Below the pieces are notes generated by a model. That model was not told where the DNA came from. It saw nothing but the letters and a program-made list of their open reading frames with translations, and searched no databases. A program made the position numbers and the translations under genes. Shown here one piece after another: positions 31,886-44,018 of a stretch of DNA of 64,000 bases. Origin of the DNA: Conchocele bisecta. Lineage: Eukaryota > Mollusca > Bivalvia > Lucinida > Thyasiridae. Position 1 is the first letter of the stretch; every line of letters starts with the position of its first letter. The stretch is taken from positions 26,605,237 through 26,669,236 of the forward strand of contig CM055279.1 in assembly GCA_029237695.1 (NCBI GenBank). The letters run 5' to 3'.

Positions 31886-33321
31886 TTAAATGTACATGCC
31901 CACAAAATGTTCTATATATCAGACACATCGTCTGAGACATGTTCTGGTTAAATTAAACATCCATTGACCATTGACCTACATATTGATTGGCATTATTATA
32001 TATTTATATCAGAAGTAAATTTCCGCACTGATATCAGGGGCGATAATCGTATTTCCTTAAAATGTTAACGGACATTACTATTTATTCTCTGTATACATCT
32101 TTTGATGTACAATGATCATATTTGTTCAGGTGACACATTTAATTAGTATAAATAATTAAATGAAATGTAATGCAGAGCATGATGTTATTAGCCGATCAAA
32201 TCAGGGTTAAAAATATGTCAGAGAAAAATGAGAAAAGTGTTGATTTCCTCCCCCACCAAATACTCTCAGTTATATTTAGCTATCATTAATATCTGATCAT
32301 AGCCATACATTTGGTAGTCAAATGTAAACACTATTATTCCAGTTTAAATAATTACCCTTTGAATATAGGTGAAGGCGCTTAGAATTACACAAATATGTAG
32401 CAAGTCAACCGAAATCTCATAAATACCCGATTTTTGGCGGCCATCTTGAAAATGATAATTGTATACTGACTATTAGTGTAGTTTACGTAAATTCTTTAAT
32501 ATATCCATCAAAAATGTTTTTTAACAACTTACACCAATTTCCAAGTTAAGGACCATGACTTATTGGCTCTTATATTGGCAATTTTCGACTTCCGTCAAAC
32601 ATAAAGTTCAATGACCTTGAAATGACCTTGAACTTGGTTTAAAAAATGACACCCGGATTTTTTGGAAACCTTATACATTCAAGTTTATAAAAACACCGAG
32701 TGCCATAAAAATTAGCACGAGGTGCCGGAATCGTATATATATATACCTACAATTGCCCCTGGACTAGAAGGCAGACCGCCTAACTTTAGTTTACCGAACT
32801 CTTGTAGATGAAACGTTTATTTATAGCCAAATTGCAAACCGCCTAACTTTAGTTTACCGAACTGTTGTAGTTAAAACGTGTATTTATAGCCAAATTGGAA
32901 ACCGCCTAACTTTAGTTTACCGAACTATTGTAGTGAAAACGTTTATGTATAGCCAAATTGTGCTATTTCGCTATATTTAAAGTTTTCAACAGAGATAATG
33001 GCCAAAAATGAAAAATTATCCGGTTGATGTAATTTGGAAGTGATACAACAAATTTCGCTTTTGTAGATTACAGAATATAGGAGAAAAGGGTGGTTACAAA
33101 CTTTTTCACAAACCAATGGATAACCAATATATAGCCGGCTAATAAAAATAGCATGCCTCATTTGTATATTAAAATAGCCTGATACCACCGCGAGTCACTA
33201 TCAGTACAATAAATATTACTAAATGATTATGTATGTATAACGGGAATAGTAACACAAGTATACTTATTTAATTCCTATAAAGAACAGTGTGTGCCTACTG
33301 AGTGGGCACGTACCTTTAAAG
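31886..33321. repeat. Family I with a large unassigned insert
   Basis: Left end TTAAATGTACATGCCCAC to about 32166 and right end from about 33140 (GCATGCCTCATTTG) to GTGGGCACGTACCTTTAAAG. The ~970 bp between belong to no family seen here. Confidence 0.6.
32775..32960. repeat. Three 63-bp tandem repeats
   Basis: ACCGCCTAACTTTAGTTTAC starts at 32775, 32838 and 32901. Each unit ends ATAGCCAAATTG. They lie inside the family I insert. Confidence 0.85.
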
Positions 33322-33550
33322 ATTACCCTTCGATTAGCTTCAAAAGTAAATTTACAGGAAATAAATGGTACATGTATATATTTTTGTAACAATTCCGCCA
33401 GTTTGAAACATTACAAGTGACTGCTATTCCATTTCTCCAGTCACAGCAATATATTCGTCCTACAACACAATACAATACAGATTAGTCTACATCATACATA
33501 CCCGACTGTCGTTCGATACACGCAGAATGCCAATGTGCACATTCCTGGCA

Positions 33551-33714
33551 TTAACCCTTCCTATGCTGTTGACGGAAATTGCCGTCTGCTGTTTTTCATT
33601 TTTGCTTTAATTCTTAATTCCACTGGAGACGATTCTCATGTGTTTGACGAGAAATATTGAAAATAAAACATTCCAGCAAACGACAACATTTAATTCAGAG
33701 TAGTAAGGGTTAAA
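33551..33714. repeat. Family K, centre deleted
   Basis: TTAACCCTTCCTATGCTG to GAGTAGTAAGGGTTAA. Confidence 0.65.
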
Positions 33715-34170
33715 TTTTACTTTCCGCTACAGTAATAGAGCCGCATTGACAGCGAAATGAATATAGATCTACAACAGGTCAGTGTCAACACGAGCAACGA
33801 AGTATTGAGCATTATAGTTGAACGCCTGTGGATTGGTCGTGTGTGTACGGGTTAGTCGGAATGTCAAGATGGCGACGTTATGTTGACAGTTTTGAAGTAC
33901 ATGTATTGATGTTTCTGCCTTCAAATTAATAAATATTTTACGACGATTACAAACAAGCGTGAGATCACGTTTACATGTGCAACTATAAATAAGGCGAAAT
34001 GATGGTGCTTTATGTGGGAGAGAGGAAACTCGAGTATCAAACCTCTTGACTGGTTACCATACTATTTCACGTTGGCGCGGGTCGAGGAACGAACCCTGGC
34101 TGCATGGGTCAATAAGCGAGTTCGTTACCAATTTCTCTCACCGGACAACATTAATGGGCAATTACAGATT
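33715..34170. other. No recognised feature
   Basis: No gene or family match seen. CAAGATGGCGACG at about 33867 resembles a YY1-type core, but no transcript can be proposed. Confidence 0.3.
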
Positions 34171-34273
34171 CATTCTTAAATATTCCTTTAATTTAATATT
34201 ATCGAAAAAAATATTGTTTTTGAATTGTTTATGTAGCCGTACAATTTGGGCAGCTTTCGTGAAACAGACAGTA
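34171..34273. repeat. Family G right-end fragment
   Basis: TTTAATTTAATATTATCGAA to CGTGAAACAGACAGTA. Then 34296-34345 carries a family M scrap (TGTGACCAGTGTAGCTCCTG). Confidence 0.6.
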
Positions 34274-34439
34274 GACTTAATTGTGGCTGTGACTGGAAAA
34301 ATTGAGCTTATGGGATTTGTGACCAGTGTAGCTCCTGATCAAATATCACACACATGTAGCCCGATAACGATTCATATTGATTGTTAGAAGCATGAAAGGT
34401 GTTTCGTTGATGAAATGGCGAACAGTGAAGATCCTGCAC

Positions 34440-35040
34440 AGGTCACAATGACAGAAACACTCAACAATACGAGTATGGTATTGATGACGTAATTGTAGCG
34501 ATCCAGTGCCGTATTTCTATACCAATACTTGGCAATACGTACTAAAATCCGGATGCGTATTGTTGTCAGATATGTTAAATATACGTGCCGGTTATTCATC
34601 CGTATTCTTCTACAATACATATACCAATACGGATATATATTCTTATACAATACACATACCAATACAGATATATAGAGAATAGTAGGTTAGTGCCGTGAAT
34701 GTGAAAAATATCTGGCATGGCTCAGGAAACGGGATGGGCGAGGCTCTGCCGAGCACATCCCGGTTCCGTGCCGCGCCAGATATTGTTTCCCATTCACGGC
34801 ACTAACCTACTATTCTATTTGTCCCGTCAACACCTACAAATGGCTGTAAAATGCAAAAATTGTATTGACTGGATATCAAAAATGTTTCACGGCACCGTGT
34901 TTCACGGCACATACGCACTGTGTTGACGGGATAAGTATTGATATCGAATACCTTCACCAATACGTACATATACGTATGGACAATACTATAGTAAATGCTT
35001 ATGCGTATTGTTGAAAATTATGCATACGTATTCAGGTGTG
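34440..35040. repeat. ACAATACGTAT-rich region hosting family B
   Basis: Degenerate ACCAATACGKATAT units occur on both sides (about 34500-34670 and 34938-35035) of a family B copy at 34672-34935, which splits the array. Confidence 0.55.
34672..34935. repeat. Family B composite MITE
   Basis: GAATAGTAGGTTAGTGCCG palindrome, then ACACCTACAAATGG... to GTGTTGACGGGATAA. Confidence 0.8.
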
Positions 35041-35306
35041 CACATGCTAATATTTGACAAGGATTCCAAATGTAAGTGTATGTTGTGGCAGGAATATATT
35101 ATGGTACCTGCGGGGGACGTTAAATTGTATTACTCCGGTTCATGACCGATCTGAAGTTTAATCCATATTGGTTGTTGGAGGTCGGTTTTCGTCGGTACTG
35201 GCTGGCGGAAAGTGTTATCGCAGTAACATTGTAAGCAAACGAAATTGTATTGTGTGAACAAACACACTAACACATAACGTAGATACATAGAGTAATACAA
35301 TTACAA

Positions 35307-36002
35307 TACTATTGTCTGTTCCAAGTTTTGCTGCCGACGAACTTTTGGCTATTAAATCTATTAAATCTAAACAATGCAAAATGTAAGTACATTTTAATCA
35401 ATAACAAAAAATCACCCTCCCTCAAACAAATTAGTTGATGAAATTCCATAAAATATTGTTTTTATTGCGAAAAAACGATTTACCCTCCAGTAGCCGATTT
35501 CACCAACATCGCAAAGTATACTTTTCTAGCAAAGTATACTTTGAGGGAGTAATCATTTATTTTTCCTGAAATGCATTATTTCATTTAGAACTAACGACTG
35601 CATATATTTCATGATTAAAAGTATGCAGAATTATTATACTGAATTTATTACATTATCACAGCCAACCTGGCTGTGATAATGTAATAAATTCAGTATAATA
35701 AAAATTAATAAATTTATCCTAAAATTGAAAAGTTCTCCCTCAAAGTATACTTTGCTAGGAAAGTATACTTTGTAATGTTGGTGAAATAGGCTACTGGTCA
35801 CCCTCCTCCTACTGATTGTCCCATGTTAAATTCCCATAGGAAAATCGTTTTGTTTCGCAATAAAATCAATATTTGATGGACTTTTTTAGGGAGGGTGACC
35901 TTTTTGTCATTGATGAAAACGTACTTACATATTAGTATGTTTTATATTTGATGTGTTTAATAGCCAAAAGTTCGTCGGCAGCAAAACGTGGAACAGACAG
36001 TA
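35307..36002. repeat. Family G variant with nested family C
   Basis: TIR GTCTGTTCCAAGTTTTGCTG...CCGACGAACTTTTGGCTATT and its complement at the right, ending AACAGACAGTA. The TIRs are longer and unlike other G copies. Family C at 35490-35794 interrupts it. Confidence 0.65.
35490..35794. repeat. Family C MITE, complete, nested
   Basis: GTAGCCGATTTCACCAAC to GTTGGTGAAATAGGCTAC. ACCCTCC occurs on both sides of the insertion, a possible target duplication. Confidence 0.8.
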
Positions 36003-37049
36003 GTTTGTATAGTCTCTGTGTCTAAGTAGCATTTGCAAATACTTCAGTCATTTTAAAACATGTTGTTGCTTTATTGAATACCGAAGAATGACGATTGTTT
36101 CAAAATAGTCAATAGCATATGTGCATTCTGAGCTGGCGCTAGGATTTTGAAATTAATCTCTCAATCGAACTGATAAAACGAAAAAGAGCAATAATATTTT
36201 CGATTTACTCCCATATTTGTAAAAACATTATAGTAATTGTTTCAAGTAAATTCTGAGACGTTCATTAGCCCAAATGTCCATTTCTGAAATATTTTCTGAC
36301 ACATGGCTATTTTAGTATTCAAATCGCGACAAAAGCCAAAGTAGGCATTTAATGATGAATATATATTTAAAGGTGGGAATAGGCATGCGGGCCTTCCATC
36401 CCCGGTATACAAATATCCAAGTGAGGGGATATTAGTAGTTCGTAAAACGGCACATAATGTATCTATGGAGACACTACTGCTGCCACTCCCATGAATTAGA
36501 CACAAACAACTTAATTCCGAGAAGCGAGAATTATACTGGGCCGTGGTCGTTCACACTTGGGAAGACGTTCAATGATCTCATTAAATTAAGCTCAGGTCAG
36601 TTATACAAACAACCATGCTCCCCAAACAACATTAGGACACACAATTGGGTAATTATCCAGGTTGCTGGCAGTCCTGCCACACACCAGAGATAACAGCAGT
36701 ATCATGGCACATGTAGCCGGGTTACACATCACAATAGCTCCCGACTCCCCTGTTCCCAATGCATGTATTTATCAGGAGTAATGCCTTGATATGACACTAT
36801 CAGTGGCATGTTGTGGCTTCCATCTGACCAGTAATTATTCTATCGCGTAGCGAAAATTGGATGATAAAGCCGTCCGTCCGTCCAATCTGTCCGTCCATCT
36901 TCAACCACGTATACTCGTGGATCAATTCGTGCGTAATTGTAATGTTCAAACAAGCAGACTATTTACAGGTGCACAGGTAAGTAGGTTTGCAAGTATACCA
37001 CAGTGTGTACGTCTGTCCGTCCTTCAGTCTGTCTGTCCGTCACGTTTTC
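36003..37049. other. No gene; family O fragment and CCGT runs
   Basis: 36359-36435 (ATATATTTAAAGGTGGGAAT...CTTCCATCCCCGGTATAC) matches the inverse of 57480-57560. Short GTCCGTCCGTCC runs are at about 36872 and 37010. Nothing else recognised. Confidence 0.45.
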
Positions 37050-37850
37050 CAGTCGCCTATAACTTCTGTACTGTATGACATATTGGCTTGAAACTTCATA
37101 TACATGTTCATTACCATCCATACTTTCATTCCCTGCCCCCCACCCATGCCCAAGGTCAAGGTCAAATAACTTAAATATTTACGTCCAGTCGATGCGTGCG
37201 CGCTTCTCCATTCTCCTATAACTTGTTTGATTTACGACCAATTTGCTTGTAACTTCATGTGCATGTTTGTTATCATCCATATTTACATTCCCCATCACAC
37301 TCATGCTCTCCCTATGCCCAATGTCAAGGTCAACCAACATTGAAATTTGCGTCCTATAGATGTGTGTGCCTTTTTCTATTCTCCTGTAACTGTTTTTACT
37401 GTAGGACAGATTGTCTTGACACTTCATGTGAATGTTTATTACCATCCATATTTCCATTCCCCACCCCACCCTTGCTCGCCACATGATCAAGGTCAAATCA
37501 CATAGAAATTTATGTCCAGTAGATGCGTGCACGTTTCTCCATTCTCCTATAACTTCTTTACTGTACAATTAGTTGGCTTCAAACTTCATATGCATGTTTA
37601 TTATCATCCATATTTTCATTTCACACCCCAGCATGCTCCCTCCACCTTGGCGTCGGTCAATGTAAAATAACTCTGAAATTCCCACTTCACCACATTCATT
37701 CTTCTATAAGCTCTTTACCATATGAGTGATTCACTTGAAACTTCATATGCATCTTTGTCATTATCCATATTATCTTTAAGTAGAAGCATGCGCATTCCTC
37801 TATTCTCATATAACTTCTTTACCGTATCAATGTGCATGTTTGTGATCCAG
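37050..37850. repeat. ~160-bp degenerate tandem repeat, 5-6 units
   Basis: CTCCTATAACTTC-like motifs recur near 37053, 37213, 37382, 37545, 37700 and 37800. Each is followed by TTGAAACTTCATATGCATGT, TCATCCATATTTTCATTCC and AAGGTCAAGGTCAA. Confidence 0.75.
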
Positions 37851-38374
37851 CCACCGCCGCGATGGGATACATGCCGTTGGCGTCGTTCTTGTAATTAGAT
37901 TTGTATTATGAACTAATGACAAATAAATACTATTTGTAAGACCCCTTTTGTCAAACAGCCGCCCAGTTGCATGTACATGTAGAAGTACAATGTACATGTA
38001 TTCGTATGCGATATTTACATGTGCATTGGATTTGAAATATAATAGAAAACACTACAATGGCATTCGCATACTTTTCGCAAACTATGGGTCAAGTCCAATG
38101 GTTTCAAATATAACAGTACATCCACTATGCAGCACAATAGCCTGAGCCAGTGATCAGAAACGAATGAAACATACGTGACCTTCAATTCGCATGACCATGC
38201 TCATTTTGACTGTCGCAAGATCGCTGAAACACTCGACCATTTATTTACGTCGGTACGTTTGTAAGAATTTCTCCATTAAATAAATTAAATACAAACATAA
38301 TCTCTAGTTTTGCCTGGTAATTTCATGGTGCATGTATTATATAATAAGTATGTAGTTATACAAACTTAACAGCA

Positions 38375-38700
38375 TTAACCCTTACATTGCTGACTTAATT
38401 GTTGTTGTCTGCTGTTTATTTTCTAATTTTCAGCACTTGAGGCACTTGACAGCACTTGAGAATCATTTTCAATGTAAACTAGATTTGTCAGTAAGCGAGG
38501 CTTACGGAATGTGGACCCAGGTGCCCCTAAATGTGTCTATCTGTAGTCTGTGGGTCTGTGACCTTGACCCTGGGCTTAGCGGGGTGGCACGGTCATGAAT
38601 TTGTCATAGCATGATTTCTCCGATGTTAAGTTTTGTGACCTTGACCTTGGGATCAGCGGGGATTGGACGGTCATGGATTTGTCAAAGCATGACGGTAGAC
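38375..38700. repeat. Family K half copy, then two ~78-bp repeats
   Basis: 38375-38480 is the left half of family K. GTGACCTTGACC starts two similar units at about 38558 and 38636 (TCATGRATTTGTCAWAGCAT), related in wording to the AAGGTCAAGG part of the previous array. Confidence 0.55.
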
Positions 38701-41700
38701 CCTGAGAGGACTGCATGCGTGAAATATTAAGAATGTTCGATGAAGAGAAATAGAGGTTATAGCACACACACACAAATCTTGCGTAGGCATAGTGATTCTA
38801 AAGTGCTGACAAACTATGTCTTTACTGATAAAGAAGATAATATATAAAACAGCAGCAGACAGTAATGCAATACATGGCTTTTGACTTTTGTTCCTGCATA
38901 TATTATTATGATAATACTGAAATACTTGAAACAAAAATATGTCAGATAGCCTGAAATTGAAAACACAAAAGCCCTGCCACCTCTCTCCTAGAGTATGCAG
39001 ATATACTAGCGAAACAGAGATTGGTCTATACTGGCAGCCTGAGAACACAGAAACGAGCAACAATAGCCCCCCCCCCCCCCCACCCCACCCCACATTATTT
39101 GCTTTAGGGCATTTGACTCCATTGATGACAATTGATATGTTCATTTTGATTGGTATGGAATATATTAAAGCCAATTTCCATTGTTAAATACTTGATGGTA
39201 TAATGCTCATGGTGCAATAGGTAACGTTCATGTGCTCGCTAGAAGAAGAAGGGCTTGATTGGTACAGCCACTATCCAGATGGCTTTTCAGATAGCCATTA
39301 CAGGTGTCGTATCCAGTCTGTTGGGTTCACACTAATTAAATACCCTATAACGGTTTACCTAAGGAGTGGCATATAGTAATCACCCCCCTCCTGCATTGAA
39401 ACCCATGCATACTGATAATGTTCCCTAAATGTTTCAGCAGTGGTGTTTAATTCAAGAATAATGATGCCCCAAGATATTTATTGAGTATTTTCAGCCACGG
39501 CCTTTAAAATGTGTCTAACCTCCGACCTCCCTGGGTTGCCCGCAGCTCCCACAGGTGGGAAATATATTGAAATTGAATAAATCATGTAGTAATATTACAC
39601 ATATAATTACATCCATTTTTACCCGATTCCAATATATACTAACTCGGTGACAAACTCACTATTTGGATAAAACGGAGCAAGTAATACTTTGCTCGATTGG
39701 TAATGTACGTTACGTGCACCTTCTATTTGAATAGGCAATGTAGCAGGTTAAATGCGCGATCGAACCCGTTGGCCCGGCTGTTGATAGGCCGTTAAACACC
39801 AATAAATCGATTAAAATCTATTTGAATAGAGAGAGGTCAGAATATCACCCAACCAACATATTCCTAAATATACCAGCAACCACTATAAAAAAACTTTAAC
39901 GTGACGTAGAAATCTACATATTAGTTGTTATTTGGGAATTATTGAGAGGAAACTTACAGATACATGTTTGCTCAATATAAAAGCAATACCCAATCCTAGT
40001 TTTTCCGACTGCTGAAGTATTTACATTTAGTTTTATATGACATCCATTTTGTAAACTAATAATTCTAACCAGTTTAATACGCTCATAACAATCTCCATTT
40101 ACATATCTCAAACATACGTCGACAGTAAATACAATAAAAGCCTGATGTATCAGTTTCAGAGCTAACCCGAATTTTCTGTCTGTAATGCAGGTCGACTTGC
40201 TGCCACAGACAGAACATTAGGGTCATTTCAGAGCGTGCATTTTGTAGGTTTTTGTTGTGGTACAAAGGCTCATTGTGATTTGGGACTTAACTGGTACGTG
40301 GTCACTAGGGACCTGCCAATGGGGCTGACGATGGTTTTATAGCCGCATTCCCTGCACCCTGTCTCGTGAAACGAGAAAGAGCGCTACATCTAGCCACACA
40401 GAAAAATACCTTGTCTTTCTACTCTGATGTTCACCGAATGTGTTGTCCAGTCATAAGCTAACTATAGCCAAGTATATAAATGAATCCTATATACAGAAGA
40501 CATTATTGGCAGACTTTTTGAATATGTAAGATGTTGATATTTTGCTGTATGTATGTATAGTTGCAATAAATCAAAAAATTATAAAAATGAATCACATATT
40601 ACAAGTGAACAGTTGTTTGCTTCAGTAGATCCTGTTCAGTAGTTTACAATATACTAGTATCCATTTAGCGAGTGTTTATGTGTATATACAATGGTAGGAA
40701 ACTACGTCATCACGCACATGCTAAATGGTTTTCAATTCACTACAGAGCCCCATCCTGAAAGGAAACTTTGCAATTTCTTTACATGATATCGTTCAGGAAC
40801 TCTCTGTCAGACATGATATCTCGCGGGCATAAATGTTATCGATTGATTGACTACTGTGTGTGGGCTTACGTCTGTTCGACATATACATATGGGAATACAC
40901 TGTATAGTATGAGGCTTCAAAACAGAAAGTACTGTAATTTGTCCAGCACTCAAAGAACGGTATCCTGGTCTGCTAACAGGCGTCCATACATACACTACGG
41001 ATCATTTAGGCATATACGTGAATCGGAGTAAGAATCGCCGTTAATATATGGATCCATGTAAAGAATTATGCATCGTTAATAAACTTAAACGGCCTCTATT
41101 TTGTTCCCGGGCTCTATTGTGTTACCAAACTGTGCTACGTGGCCTCTATTCCATTTTCCACTGGCATCTATATCGTGTATACCCAGAGGACATCTAACGT
41201 GGTACTCAGCAGCAGACGAGCATTAACAGCTGCGGTACTGACAGGACGGCGGCTGACCAGGATCATGAGTAAACTGCCTGGCCCTATGTGATAATAGGCG
41301 TCTACAACCAGAGTTAACTACATGTTAACGTATTTATTGACCGAATTACAGCCATTTGGATGACTGTAAATATTTGATTATTCAGTTGCGCTGAACTAAA
41401 GTTGCGTGTAATATAAGCATGTACGTTGGTGGACTGGACATGCTGGATGGCTGGTTGGTTGGTTGGTTGGTTGTGTGTAAGAATTGGCCTATCGACCTTA
41501 CAGACCCGTGTATTTCTCCACAATCGTAAGATAATGAGAGCATATTGAAATGTGTAACACTAGACGTGTGTCAATGAATGGTGGATACATATTAAATACA
41601 GGTGTAGATGAATTCCGGCCTAATTCCTTGCCGACTGTTACGTTCATATGGCGAGAACGGTGTGGGGGAGGTTGGGCATCGGGAAATGGCGTTGGTGATT

Positions 41701-41883
41701 TTATGAATAATTGTTATAGATCTACATAATTATTATACAGGGGGGACTGAGGAAAGTAGTTTGAGTTAATACAAATACAAATGTATGAGTTAACGAGAGT
41801 TATTATATAGGAAAACATGTACTTGGGACCAACAATTTGACTTGGAGTTGTCAAGAGTTGTAGGGGTTTCCTCTTTATTATAT
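38701..41883. other. No gene; SINE scrap and simple repeats
   Basis: A C/CCCCA run near 39067. 39740-39805 is an inverted SINE scrap (GTTGATAGGCCGTTAAACACC). GGTTGGTTGGTTGG near 41455. Open frames here are short and unlike proteins I know. Confidence 0.5.
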
Positions 41884-42293
41884 TTATTTTTGTGGAATTT
41901 ATCGGGGTATAAACATGGAAAAGTCGCGGGAATACTGGACGAAGCAATTTTCGAAAAAAAAATCAAAAAAAAAAAGATATTTTTTTTTTTTTTTCGAAAA
42001 TTGTAATTTTTTAATGCCTCGTCCAGTATTCCCGCGACTTTTCCAAGTTTATATCCCCGATAAATTCCACAAAAAGGCCATTCATTCCTTATAATTCCAG
42101 CATTTGAAATAAATTCATCAAGAAAATGTGTTTATTTTCCGTTTTTTTAAGAATTATTTTAACTGTGCGCCTAACGGTTATGGAAAGTAGTTCGGCATGG
42201 GAGTTTACTGGGATATAAATTTTGGACAGAAACTTGCTACGGACCAATCAAATGTTAGGGAATTGTGTAAATATGTTTGTGCTGGAATTATTG
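41884..42293. repeat. Family A variant with poly-A/poly-T hairpin core
   Basis: The GGCC centre of the palindrome is replaced by CAATTTTCGAAAAAAAA...TTTTTTCGAAAATTG (about 41945-42012). The tail is complete to TGCTGGAATTATT. Confidence 0.75.
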
Positions 42294-42778
42294 TGTCATT
42301 ACAATTGCATTTCACTCGCATGAAGTAGGTGGGAGCGGAGGGTGGCGTGCAACACTTTGGTGAGTTGATACATTCTGAAGACATTGAAAGGTGCAGTAAC
42401 AGTGGACGCTAGATTGTCCATACAAATAATCCTGTGTCATTTATTTGTTAAAAGCAAATTAATTCTTGATTTTGTTTTTAGATAGTCTAAGTATTAAACA
42501 CATTTGGGTGGAATCTTTTTCAAACACAAAATGGCCGCCAAATTCAAAATTGCCGCCATAATAATAGTAAAATGTAAAAATGTCAACAACTAATATTCAC
42601 TTCGAACCTGTTTTATACTTTATGATATTGTATGCATTTAGCATTCATGATATCCATTTGTATTAATACAAGTGTCATAGTTTGACAATATGGGGCGTAT
42701 TACATGTTCACCAGTATGAAATTGACCTGTTTGTATATAAATACATTCATGAAGTTGTGTGTCTGTTCAACGATATTA
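42294..42778. other. No recognised feature
   Basis: No gene or repeat seen. ATGGCCGCCAAATTCAAAATTGCCGCC near 42531 is an imperfect local repeat. Confidence 0.4.
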
Positions 42779-42911
42779 TGTTGGCTTAAACTTTACTGTC
42801 ATGGCCTAAGATCGCACGACGTACATGTTGTGGAAATATGGCACTCAAGATATAGTTTGGCCGCCCCTAACAGTCGTATAGGCGCAATAGCAGGTTTCAC
42901 TGTTAGGAGAA
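42779..42911 (+). repeat. 133-bp duplicated segment, copy 1
   Basis: Begins TGTTGGCTTAAACTTTACTG and ends TTCACTGTTAGGAGAAA. Nearly identical to 45488-45620 in the same orientation, with about three differences. Both are open in the frame VCWLKLYCHGLRSHDVHVVE. Identity unknown. Confidence 0.75.
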
Positions 42912-43486
42912 AATCCCATTTTAAGGTTTTTAGCGTGCATCATAAATAAAGTCGTTTATGTACAGTAAGCATGTGCTTTGCAGTCACTGTCACGTTGTGA
43001 CACATACTAACTGTAAATGTGTTTATATGTATACTATACAGTTCATGTAATGCATATTTTGGAATTAAATTATAATCTGATCAATCTTTCATTTACATTA
43101 TGCCAGAAGTGCACTAGTGAACAAATAATAGGTTTGTAATCTGCTTCAAATGTTGCCTTGGTGTTATATGTATTGTAACCATACCAACGAATATTATGAC
43201 GTTAAAACCATACATGGAATTTGTTTTGATAACGATACATGGCTATTACAAGTCGTGTATTTATTACAGTACGTGGATGTACATATACTTAATAGCAACA
43301 ACACTTTTATGCGATATGTATTCATACTTATATGATAGTAACGTGTCTTCTTGGGTGTTTATTATGCATAACAATCATCAAGATCATGTATATGACTTCA
43401 TTACCTTAAGTTTATGTTAATCAGTTGTACACATCATTGCAGTTCATTTATTTACTAAGACGGAGAGGTACTGAGTTGCTGACCAG

Positions 43487-43792
43487 GGGCCTATTTCATC
43501 AACATTGCAAAGTATACTTTACTAGCAAAGTATACTTTGAGGGAGTAATCATTTATTTTTCCTGAAATGCATTATTTCATATAGAACTAACAAATGCATA
43601 TATTTCATGATTAAAAGTATGCAGAATTATTATACTGAATTTATTACATTATCACAGCCATTAAATGGCTGTGATAATGCAATAAATTCAGTATAATAAA
43701 AATTAATAAATTTTTAAAAAAATTGAAAATTTCTCCCTCAAAGTATACTTTGCTACTAAAGTATACTTTGCAATGTTGATGAAATAGGCTAC
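43487..43792. repeat. Family C MITE, complete
   Basis: GGGGCCTATTTCATCAACAT to ATGTTGATGAAATAGGCTAC. Centre CACAGCCATTAAATGGCTGTG. Confidence 0.8.
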
Positions 43793-44018
43793 AGTGATGA
43801 GTGTTTGTGAAAACTGAGTACAGTTTACCCTGTCCATAATCAGTACATTCAATACATTGCTTTAAGTTTGGAATATATCAAGACTCAATTACATTGTATG
43901 ACTGCAGGGTCAAACACAATCATTTTAGTAGATATTACAGCCACATAGTCTACATAGACTATTGATGTGAGTACATATCCTCCTCCAGCAGATATGGGCC
44001 CGGTAATCATTAACAGTC

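Noticed and set aside
37050..37850. Minus-strand 129-aa frame with repeated 'HASTGHKFL...' peptides
   Set aside because: Translation of the 160-bp tandem repeat. No coding evidence.
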